This document shows, piece after piece, positions 24,640 to 33,406 of a stretch of DNA of 43,412 bases. The notes under the pieces were generated by a model. It did no database searches. It was not told the DNA's origin and saw nothing but the letters and a program-made list of their open reading frames with translations. Each line of letters begins with the position of its first letter. Position 1 is the stretch's first letter. Source of the stretch: Micrococcales bacterium 31B (GTDB lineage Bacteria > Actinomycetota > Actinomycetes > Actinomycetales > Dermabacteraceae); NCBI GenBank assembly GCA_022803075.1, contig JAFFTF010000008.1, positions 60,418-103,829 on the forward strand, given 5' to 3'. Position numbers and translations under genes: made by a program.

Positions 24640-26079
24640 ATGGACACCATCAAAATTTCACCGAAAAACCCCGCCCCCGAAGCGTCCTCGTCGTCCGCCG
24701 CGCCCCGCAAGGGCCCCTCGGTGACCTCGATCGCGCTGGGCATCTTCATCGCCATCGCCCTCATCGCGAGCGTCGCGTACGCCCTGCTGAATCCCGCACC
24801 CGCGGGCACCAGCGACCATTCCTTCACGTCCATCGAACTGCTCACCCTGGTGACGCTGCTCGTGATGTTCGTGGTCGCCACTCGCTGGCCACTCAACATC
24901 GGCGTGATGGGCCTCGTCGCCTCGTTCGGTATCGGGTACTTCATGCTCGGCATGGACGATAAAGAGATCTTGGGCGCGTTCCCCGCCAGCATCGTCCTCA
25001 CCATCATTGGCGTCACATACTTCTTCAACATGGCGCAGCGCAACGGCACCATCCACGTGATCGTGCAGTCCCTCGCCCGCCTCGTGCGTGGCAAAGTCGC
25101 GCTGCTGCCGTGGGTGTTCTTTCTGCTGGCCGCGGCGCTGACCGCACTCGGCACGTTCACGCCCGCCGCCGTGGCGCTGCTGGCCCCCGCCGCGATGGGC
25201 TTCGCCTACGAGTCGCGCATCCACCCCGTGCTCATGGGCGCGTTCATCATCAACGGCGCCCACGCGGGCGGCTTCTCGCCGCTTTCGGTCGCGGGCGTGC
25301 TCGTGCACGACATCGCCGAAAAGAATGACTTCCCCGTGTCGCAGGGTGGTCTGTTCGCGGCCAGCTTCGCGGTGAACCTGATTCTCACTATCCTCACCCT
25401 CCTGGTGTTCGTAGTGATCGGTAAGTTCCGCGACGGCGCCGCCGTGGGCGAGGCGAGCGAAACCGTGCTGACCGCGGCACGCCCCACCCGCCAGCAAGCC
25501 CTCACCCTTGGTCTGATCGTCGTGATCTTGGTGTGCACCCTCGGGTTCCACATGCCCATCGGCTTCGTCGCCTTGACGGCGGGTCTCGTGCTGGCGTTCG
25601 TGAACCTCAAGGAGCACCAGACGTTCATCGGCGGCATCTCGTGGTCGACCGTGCTGCTGGTCTCGGGCATGATCACCTACGTCTCGCTGCTGGAGCACGT
25701 GGGGCTCATCGACACGCTCGCCGAGGCGGCTCTCGCGCTGGGCGCTCCCCTGCTGATCGCGCTTGTTCTGTGCTACGTGATCGGCGTCAGCTCGGCCTTC
25801 GCCTCGTCGACCGCCCTGCTCACGGCGTTCATTCCGCTCGCCGGACCCCTGCTCGCCACGAGCTCACTGAGCGCCTCGGGAACGGTCGCGGCCCTGGCCA
25901 TCGCCGCCACGATTGTCGACGTCTCGCCGTTCTCGACCGACGGTGCTCTGATCGTCGCGAACTCCCGCAAGGGCGACGAACAGCGCGTTTACCGCCAGCT
26001 CATGGCTTACGCGGGTTGCGTGGTCGTAGCCGGCCCCGCGATCGCGTGGGCGCTGCTGGTGCCCACGGGCATCATGTAA
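24640..26079 (+). CDS. MatC-type dicarboxylate carrier (SLC13/ArsB-like fold)
   Basis: A 479-residue integral membrane protein with about 11-12 hydrophobic segments. After a Ser/Ala/Pro-rich cytosolic tail (1-30) comes a first helix, then the MatC N-terminal region (SIELLTLVTLLVMFVVATRW, PLNIGVMGLVASFGIGYFML). Two hairpin-like motifs, INGAHAGGFSPLSVAG and ATIVDVSPFSTDGALIV, are typical of ion-transporter-superfamily carriers. Malonate or related dicarboxylates are known substrates. It follows the PrpF gene by 10 bp with AAGGAAC as ribosome site, and its last 8 bp overlap the convergent serine hydrolase gene. Confidence 0.88.
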   Translation: MDTIKISPKNPAPEASSSSAAPRKGPSVTSIALGIFIAIALIASVAYALLNPAPAGTSDHSFTSIELLTLVTLLVMFVVATRWPLNIGVMGLVASFGIGYFMLGMDDKEILGAFPASIVLTIIGVTYFFNMAQRNGTIHVIVQSLARLVRGKVALLPWVFFLLAAALTALGTFTPAAVALLAPAAMGFAYESRIHPVLMGAFIINGAHAGGFSPLSVAGVLVHDIAEKNDFPVSQGGLFAASFAVNLILTILTLLVFVVIGKFRDGAAVGEASETVLTAARPTRQQALTLGLIVVILVCTLGFHMPIGFVALTAGLVLAFVNLKEHQTFIGGISWSTVLLVSGMITYVSLLEHVGLIDTLAEAALALGAPLLIALVLCYVIGVSSAFASSTALLTAFIPLAGPLLATSSLSASGTVAALAIAATIVDVSPFSTDGALIVANSRKGDEQRVYRQLMAYAGCVVVAGPAIAWALLVPTGIM

Positions 26080-26899
26080 GCACGGCACGCATACAGCGTC
26101 TCACCAGTGCATTCTCGTCGCCCCCGGCGGGTTCGCAGTCTCCGAAGGAGCGCGAGCCGTCGGGGGCGACTGCCGCGAACAGAGTAAATCCGGGTCCGCC
26201 CCCTCCGTGGCCGACTACGCGCAGGGGTGAGCCGTGGCCCATGAGCCCGAGACCGTACGCGGCGTGGGGGGTGAATGGATGCTCCGGTGGCGCGTTGACC
26301 GGCAGCATCGTCAGCATGTCGTGCGCCAGGGGGCCGCCCAGCCCACCCGCCAGGAGCGCCGCGAGACCCGAAGCCACATTGTCAGGCGCGGCGGCAAACG
26401 TTCCCGTATAGACCCAGCCCGGATCATAGGCGCGCAGGTCATTGTCGATCGCGGGGTGGGTGCAGCGCTCCCAATCGGAGGGCTCGGCGAACGGCCACGC
26501 TCGCACGCCCAGGGGCTCCAACACGAGGCCGTGTAGCACGTCAAAGAACAGCGCGCCGTGCTCGCGTTCGAGCGCCAGCCGCACGAGCAGGTAACCAATG
26601 TTGGAGTAGCGAAACTCCCCCGGCCTCCCCACTTCGGCGCGTGACAACACGTCGCTCACCGCCCACGATTCGCCTCGGCGTGCGACGGCGTCCGCGTAGT
26701 CGAGCCACCCGCCGTAGTCGTTCAGGCCCGAGCGATGCTGGAGTACCGAACGCAAGTTCAGCCTGGCAAGCCCCGGCACCGGACCGCGCGCCAGTTCGGG
26801 CAGCAACTCGCCGAGCGTCGCGTCGAGCGCAAAACTCAGCGCGGCGGCGGCCGCGGTGTAGGGCTTTCCAATGCTGTACACCGGCACGACGTGACTCAT
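26072..26899 (-). CDS. Serine hydrolase, beta-lactamase (PF00144-like) family, short form
   Basis: A 275-residue protein of the serine beta-lactamase/penicillin-binding-like superfamily. The catalytic SxxK is at S9-K12 (SIGK), Tyr-x-Asn at Y98-N100 (YSN), and the KTG-like motif is the HGGGG near residue 230. The SxxK lies only nine residues from the start, so the first strands of the usual fold are missing. There is no signal peptide, so it is cytosolic. The start overlaps the DUF4166 stop (ATGA), indicating translational coupling. The function could be an esterase or peptidase; beta-lactam hydrolysis is not implied. Confidence 0.82.
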   Translation of the reverse strand: MSHVVPVYSIGKPYTAAAAALSFALDATLGELLPELARGPVPGLARLNLRSVLQHRSGLNDYGGWLDYADAVARRGESWAVSDVLSRAEVGRPGEFRYSNIGYLLVRLALEREHGALFFDVLHGLVLEPLGVRAWPFAEPSDWERCTHPAIDNDLRAYDPGWVYTGTFAAAPDNVASGLAALLAGGLGGPLAHDMLTMLPVNAPPEHPFTPHAAYGLGLMGHGSPLRVVGHGGGGPGFTLFAAVAPDGSRSFGDCEPAGGDENALVRRCMRAVLT

Positions 26900-27594
26900 G
26901 CGCGCGCACCCCCGCCCCGCACCGACCGCAGGCCGCGTTGGGTCTCGGGCGCCGAGGCGTCCACAACGCGCACCGCAAAATCGCCCTCGTAACCGAACAG
27001 GGGGCCGAGCCAGCGGCTCGCGACGCGCACGCTGATGCGCAGCCGCCCGGTCTCGGTGTCAAACCATTCGCGCGCCTCGGTTTCGGTGCCTGCGAGAAAG
27101 GGAAGCGGCACGGCCAGCCGACCGAGCCGCAAGCGCGTGCCCACCGAGCGCAGCACGAGGGAGCCGTCGCGTTCGCTAATGCGCATGGAGGTCGCGAGGC
27201 ACCCGCGCGGCCCCATCGTGTCGACCAGGCCCGACGGTTCGAGCGTGGTCACCGTGTCGAACCCCCGGCGCTCTCCCGCGAAGGTGCGTGCCGAGGCGAT
27301 AGCCTCGCGACCCGCGGCATCGCGAACGGGAACGTTGACGATCTCGAACGCGACATCGCGACCCGCGGCGGGGGCGAGGCCCAGCGCGACTCCTCCGTAG
27401 CGCAGCGCGAACCGCACCCACGAGAAGCGCGCATCGGCACCATGCCAGATGCGTTGCATGACCCCCCTGCCCACGGCCACCTGGTCGTTCGCGAGGCTCG
27501 CATCGAAGTGTCGGCGTACCTCGGGGTGCAGCCGCGCATACGCGTCGGCACCGAGGGCGCGGTGAAAGATGGACGCGCGCGTGGGCTGATTCAT
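26896..27594 (-). CDS. DUF4166 domain protein (first paralogue)
   Basis: A 232-residue soluble protein, beginning with SIFHRALGADAYARLHPEVR, the pattern of DUF4166. The ATG at 27594 has GGGAGGTAATC upstream; the longer frame to 27663 runs into the furA promoter. It has no signal peptide. A paralogue is at 30501-31208, also starting with SIF.RALG....RLHPE. It is translationally coupled to a serine hydrolase here. The biochemical function is not known to me. Confidence 0.85.
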   Translation of the reverse strand: MNQPTRASIFHRALGADAYARLHPEVRRHFDASLANDQVAVGRGVMQRIWHGADARFSWVRFALRYGGVALGLAPAAGRDVAFEIVNVPVRDAAGREAIASARTFAGERRGFDTVTTLEPSGLVDTMGPRGCLATSMRISERDGSLVLRSVGTRLRLGRLAVPLPFLAGTETEAREWFDTETGRLRISVRVASRWLGPLFGYEGDFAVRVVDASAPETQRGLRSVRGGGARA

Positions 27595-27674
27595 GATTAC
27601 CTCCCTGGGCAGTAGCGTACCTCCCACCCCACTCCTGACCTTGCACAATATGGACTTGACCATGAGTTTTGTAG

Positions 27675-27697
27675 TTTTCTTGAATTGTTCAAGAAAA
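27675..27697. promoter_or_regulatory. Probable FurA operator
   Basis: A perfect inverted repeat: TTTTCTTGAA (27675-27684), spacer TTG, TTCAAGAAAA (27688-27697). It sits 21 bp before the furA start codon. FurA proteins that pair with katG autoregulate through an AT-rich site right upstream of furA, so this is the likely operator for the whole furA-katG unit. It also overlaps the control region of the divergent DUF4166 gene. Confidence 0.75.
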
Positions 27698-27717
27698 GCC
27701 TGCTAGGGTGTTGAACC

Positions 27718-28155
27718 ATGGACATCACGCACGAAGATCTTGTGCGCGGAGCCGGTTTACGTGTCACCAAGCCCCGACTCGCCGTGTTTGCGGCAGTCGA
27801 GGCAAACCCACACGCCGACGCCGCGCAGATCCTTACCATCGTGCGTGACCACATTCCCACGGTGTCGCATCAGGCCGTCTACGACTGCCTCGCGTCGCTC
27901 GCGGATGCCGGGTTGCTGCGCCGCATTGAACCTGCGGGTTCGCCCACGCGCTACGAATCGCGTGTGGGAGACAACCACCACCACATGATCTGTCGACAAT
28001 GCGCCGTCATTATCGACATTGATTGCGCCCTGGGCGAGGCCCCCTGCCTGACGCCCGACTCCCCCCAAGGCTTCGTCGTAGACGAGGCCGAGGTGACGTA
28101 CTGGGGTCTTTGCGCCACGTGTGCCGCCCACCCTCTCTCCCTAACACCGAACTGA
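27718..28155 (+). CDS. furA: Fur-family redox/metal regulator (FurA type)
   Basis: A 145-residue Fur/PerR-family repressor. The winged helix is VTKPRLAVFAAVEANPHADA followed by VSHQAVYDCLASLADAGLLR. The metal site region is DNHHHMICRQC (C92, C95) and the second CxxC is LCATC (C132, C135), forming the structural zinc site. It lies 6 bp before katG on the same strand, the classic actinobacterial furA-katG arrangement. In that system it represses katG until peroxide or metal loss inactivates it. The operator is just upstream. Confidence 0.93.
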   Translation: MDITHEDLVRGAGLRVTKPRLAVFAAVEANPHADAAQILTIVRDHIPTVSHQAVYDCLASLADAGLLRRIEPAGSPTRYESRVGDNHHHMICRQCAVIIDIDCALGEAPCLTPDSPQGFVVDEAEVTYWGLCATCAAHPLSLTPN

Positions 28156-30339
<2,184 letters not shown>

Positions 30340-30347
30340 AACTCAAG

Positions 30348-30387
30348 ACCGGGTCGGTGCGTTTCACGCGTACCGGCCCGGTTTTTT
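30348..30387 (+). terminator. Rho-independent terminator of furA-katG
   Basis: ACCGGGTCGGTGCG and CGTACCGGCCCGGT pair around a TTTCACG loop, followed by TTTTTT. Confidence 0.9.
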
Positions 30388-30391
30388 GTGT

Positions 30392-30524
30392 CCGCCGCCC
30401 CTGCGGCGCTACTCCCGCCGCCCCTGCGGCGCTACTCCCGCCGCCCCTGCGGCGCTACTCCCGCCGCCCCTGCGGTGCTATTCCCGCCGCCCCTGCGGTG
30501 CTATTCCCGCCGCCCCTCCCTGCG
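30392..30524. repeat. 23-bp tandem repeat array
   Basis: Five consecutive 23-bp units at 30392, 30415, 30438, 30461 and 30484, with a partial sixth at 30507. Each contains the mini-palindrome GCCGC-CCCT-GCGGC. Units 1-3 end CGCTACTC and units 4-5 end TGCTATTC, so the array has two sub-types and seems to have grown by unit duplication. It sits between the convergent katG and DUF4166 genes; the last copies form the end of the DUF4166 gene (stop at 30501-30503 within unit 5). Confidence 0.93.
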
Positions 30525-31208
30525 TTCTTCACGCCTAGGCCGCAAAAGCGCCAGCCGCGAATACTTGGCGGCAGCCACATAGCGCGCGCCGAACGAACCG
30601 TCATACCCAAACAGGGGGCCGAAGCGCCGATTCGTGACATTCACGCTGATGCGAAACCGGCCCGTCGCATCGTCGAACGATTCGCGCACCGTCGCATCCG
30701 CCCCGATCCAGTCCGGCACGCGCACATCGACCGGCCCCTCGCGAAACCGGTGCTCACCCGAGCGAATCACGAGCCCACCCTCATCGTCCACGCTCAGGTC
30801 GAGGTCGGTGCCGAGATGCTGATGCGTGCCCAGGTAGTCGAGCACGCAGCCGCGCGCCTCGCTGTAGACCATCGTGGCATCGAAGCGCCGCGGCCCGCGG
30901 GGCAGCGTAAACGTGCGCACGAACGTCACCGTTTCACGACCATAGCGGTCGCGATAGGGCAAGTTTTCGATGGTGAAGGGCACGTTGCTCGCCTGCACCG
31001 GAACCAAGATGTTGCGCGTCGAGCCGAGCCACAAGAAGGGCTTCACGAAGCCCTTGCCCTGCCACACGCGCTCCATGGTGCCCGCGCCGATGCAGCCCTC
31101 GCCGCTCGCGAGGCCCACCGAGAACCGCCGCTGCATCTCGGGGTGCAGGCGAGAAAACTCGGCCTCTCCGAGGGCGCGGCGAAAAATTGAAGAGTTGCCG
31201 TCGGTCAT
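30501..31208 (-). CDS. DUF4166 domain protein (second paralogue)
   Basis: A 235-residue soluble protein with the DUF4166 start SIFRRALGEAEFSRLHPEMQ and the FGYDGSFGARYV-type end of the domain. Similar to the paralogue at 26896-27594. The C-terminal tail (RPRREERREGRRE) is Arg/Glu-rich and is encoded by the neighbouring 23-bp repeats, so the array has extended or replaced the native end. It overlaps the upstream SRPBCC gene by 4 bp (31205-31208, ATGA), so both are co-translated. Function unknown. Confidence 0.83.
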   Translation of the reverse strand: MTDGNSSIFRRALGEAEFSRLHPEMQRRFSVGLASGEGCIGAGTMERVWQGKGFVKPFLWLGSTRNILVPVQASNVPFTIENLPYRDRYGRETVTFVRTFTLPRGPRRFDATMVYSEARGCVLDYLGTHQHLGTDLDLSVDDEGGLVIRSGEHRFREGPVDVRVPDWIGADATVRESFDDATGRFRISVNVTNRRFGPLFGYDGSFGARYVAAAKYSRLALLRPRREERREGRRE

Positions 31209-31924
31209 AGGGGCCTCAATCTGTGCAGCAGGTCGGGAGTCTTCACGGGAGTTTGGGGGGTTCGGACGCACCGTCGGGCAGCGGGCACCTCGGCCGCCGG
31301 TGGCACGGTGAGGGAGGCGACCATGAGAGCCCCGCCCGCCGCGCGTCCGAACCAACCGGGGGAACGCGCCAGCAGGGCCGCGCCGACCGCGAGGCCCGTA
31401 CCGCGCGCGCCCGCATCGAGCAGGGCATTCAGGCGCAGCCGCTCGGGAGTAATGCCGCGCTCCAACCAGAGGCGCAGCCGATCGAAGGACCATGCCGTCG
31501 CCCACCCCATGAGGGGCCGCACGACGAGGTCGTCGAGCACGGCGCCGGGGCGGCCCCAGCGCGCGCGGTAGGAGTACCCCGTGAAGAAGCGCGTACCCTC
31601 TGCGGTGGGCACGTACCTCCAGTACCCGCTGCCCTCGACAATCGGCGAGAGGGGATGATCGGAGGCGAAGCGCAGGGCCGAGGTTCCGTTGCCATTGGCG
31701 TCGCGGCGCTCCCCCGACGAGATGCCAATGCCACTGATGCCGAAGCCGGGCACGAAAGTGGTGGCGTAGCGAAACTCTTGCGGCGCGTTCGGTGACACCT
31801 TGGGCAGGTAATCAATGTGGGTGAAGCGGAGGTCCCAGCGTTGATGCTGGGAGGGATCTTGCGAGCGATGCCAGATCTCGTCGAGGTCGGCGCGAATCGT
31901 GGTTTCGACGTAGATCTGATTCAT
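31205..31924 (-). CDS. SRPBCC (START-like) domain protein with C-terminal hydrophobic tail
   Basis: A 239-residue protein. Residues 1-145 have the SRPBCC/polyketide-cyclase-like pattern (VETTIRADLDEIWHRSQDPSQHQRW at the start, conserved RWD, then alternating strands), a deep hydrophobic-ligand pocket fold. The C-terminal part (about 175-215) is Ala/Gly/Leu-rich and could form a membrane helix pair, followed by a basic tail. Coupled to a DUF4166 gene. The minus-strand upstream region carries TAGACT (a -10) inside the arms GTGCG/CGCAC (31946-31967), perhaps an operator. The ligand is unknown. Confidence 0.8.
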   Translation of the reverse strand: MNQIYVETTIRADLDEIWHRSQDPSQHQRWDLRFTHIDYLPKVSPNAPQEFRYATTFVPGFGISGIGISSGERRDANGNGTSALRFASDHPLSPIVEGSGYWRYVPTAEGTRFFTGYSYRARWGRPGAVLDDLVVRPLMGWATAWSFDRLRLWLERGITPERLRLNALLDAGARGTGLAVGAALLARSPGWFGRAAGGALMVASLTVPPAAEVPAARRCVRTPQTPVKTPDLLHRLRPL

Positions 31925-32053
31925 GGCTCTCCAGTGCGCTGACGTGTGCGTTTAGTCTACGTCGCACGGAGTCTCGCGCACCATGAAGCGGCCGGGTTGG
32001 TCCAGGCCCTCGCCGCGCGCCAGTGGTTTTCGTGCACCGCGCCCCGACCCGCC
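31925..32053 (-). promoter_or_regulatory. Promoter region of the SRPBCC-DUF4166 pair
   Basis: No gene seen. On the minus strand TAGACT (about 31954-31960) lies between the arms GTGCG (31946-31950) and CGCAC (31963-31967), about 30 bp before the start at 31924. Low-confidence promoter/operator call. Confidence 0.35.
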
Positions 32054-32160
32054 CTGACCAGCCTCTGACCAGCACTGATAAAGAAAAGTGGCATTTTCTT
32101 AATCAGGGCCCGCCATGCTTAAGTTTCTTAATCATGGCGCATCACCCCAGGTCAGCGGCC
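32054..32160. repeat. 107-bp direct repeat, copy A (with two palindromes)
   Basis: Matches copy B (33300-33406) at 104 of 107 positions. It contains a first palindrome: CTGATAAAGAAAA, spacer GTGGCA, TTTTCTTAATCAG (13-6-13, one mismatch). A second follows: CGCCATGCTTAAG, spacer TTT, CTTAATCATGGCG (13-3-13, one mismatch). The outer ends CTGACC and GGTCAG also pair. Its right end coincides with the stop codon of the fic gene (32160-32162). Confidence 0.95.
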
Positions 32161-33260
32161 TACTCGGCGAACAATTCGGTCAAGAGATTGGTGAGTGGGC
32201 GATTGAGGAATACCCGCTCCTTCACGTCGCGCACTTCCTCCATCACCCCTAGGTCCACCAACCGCTCCAGCCACTTGATGGCGGTCGGTCGTGACGCGCC
32301 AGTTCGCTCCATGATGTCAACCGCCCGGCACACGGGCTCGGCGAAAATCGCTTCCATCAAGCCCACGCGCGCAAGCCCTTCGCGCTGGGTACGCTCGCTC
32401 ACGTCCTCAAAGAGGCGCTCGAGGACCCCGATCGCGCGCAACGTAGATTCCGACGAACGCCGCACCACGTCGAGCATGTACAGCACCCAGCGCTCCCACT
32501 CCCCGTGGGCCGTCACAGCGCGCAAGCCCTCGTAGTAATCGCCCTTGGTCAGTTGGATCTCGCGCGACATGAAGAGCACGGGCTGATCGAGCAGCCCCGA
32601 CGCCACCAGTATGAGCACGTTTAGAATGCGCCCCGTGCGCCCGTTACCGTCGCCGAACGGGTGGATCGCCTCAAATTGATAGTGCGCCAAAGACATCACG
32701 ATGAGTGGGTGAATCCCCTGCTCACGCTCTAGTTCGCGGTGCACAAAGGCGAGCAAGCGATCAATGTGGCCTTCGATGACGGCCTTCCCCTCGGGGGGTG
32801 AATACACCACCTGATCGGTGCCTCCGCGCACGATCCGCGTGCCTGGCAGAGCCCTTGTGTTGGTTTCGACGCCTCGGATGGAACTACACACAAGGGCGAG
32901 TGTGTTCGCGTTGAGCGCGCGCTGCTCCATGTAAGCGAGACCGTCAAACAGGGCCGAGCGATAGTGAAGCGTCTCGCGGGCAGCCGGCGGGGCCAGTGCG
33001 GGCGTGCGCGCATAACCGTACAGCTCGTCGTGAGTGGTAAAAATGTTTTCGATCTCAGAACTCGCTCGCGCCTCGTTGAGGGCCAGGCTGTGTATGAGCA
33101 CATGGGGATTCGGAAGGCGTTTGGCAGCCTCGCGCACGCGGGCCAGTGCCTCCACCGCCCGAGCACATGACTTCAGCACCGCCTTAGACTCCACGTCAAC
33201 ATGCGCGGGTGGCAGCCCTGGCAAGTCGTTGTAGGGCGCGTCGGGTCTCCACGAGTTCAT
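32160..33260 (-). CDS. Fic-family protein (class II)
   Basis: A 366-residue enzyme of the Fic family, which usually transfers AMP from ATP onto a hydroxyl of a target protein. The catalytic motif HPFGDGNGRTGR is canonical (H200-R211), so activity is likely. The inhibitory motif S67-x-x-x-E71-N72 lies N-terminal to the Fic core, the class II arrangement with intramolecular autoinhibition. An N-terminal Fic_N-like region precedes it, and the C-terminal 80 residues form a winged-helix-like part (ASRPTAIKWLERLVDLGVM). The gene is bounded by 107-bp direct repeats: the 3' end abuts copy A and the start is 39 bp from copy B. No separate antitoxin gene is seen. This is a mobile or cassette-like gene in this region (inference). 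Confidence 0.93.
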   Translation of the reverse strand: MNSWRPDAPYNDLPGLPPAHVDVESKAVLKSCARAVEALARVREAAKRLPNPHVLIHSLALNEARASSEIENIFTTHDELYGYARTPALAPPAARETLHYRSALFDGLAYMEQRALNANTLALVCSSIRGVETNTRALPGTRIVRGGTDQVVYSPPEGKAVIEGHIDRLLAFVHRELEREQGIHPLIVMSLAHYQFEAIHPFGDGNGRTGRILNVLILVASGLLDQPVLFMSREIQLTKGDYYEGLRAVTAHGEWERWVLYMLDVVRRSSESTLRAIGVLERLFEDVSERTQREGLARVGLMEAIFAEPVCRAVDIMERTGASRPTAIKWLERLVDLGVMEEVRDVKERVFLNRPLTNLLTELFAE

Positions 33261-33299
33261 GCCTACACGCTACCAACCCCGACCCGCGCCGACCGGGCT

Positions 33300-33406
33300 C
33301 TGACCAGCCCCTGAACAGCACTGATAAAGAAAAGTGGCATTTTCTTAATCAGGGCCCGCCATGATTAAGTTTCTTAATCATGGCGCATCACCCCAGGTCA
33401 GCGGCC
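33300..33406. repeat. 107-bp direct repeat, copy B (with two palindromes)
   Basis: Matches copy A (32054-32160), 1246 bp away, with three mismatches. Here the second palindrome is perfect: CGCCATGATTAAG, TTT, CTTAATCATGGCG. The first is CTGATAAAGAAAA, GTGGCA, TTTTCTTAATCAG (one mismatch). The right end overlaps the last codons of the next gene, with its TGA stop at 33398-33400 inside the repeat. Confidence 0.95.

Noticed and set aside
30392-30524. CRISPR array
   Set aside because: The 23-bp units are directly adjacent with no spacers, and no cas genes are present.
32054-33406. Classical integron attC sites
   Set aside because: The layout is cassette-like, but the canonical R-boxes (GTTRRRY and its complement) are missing and no integrase gene is in the window.
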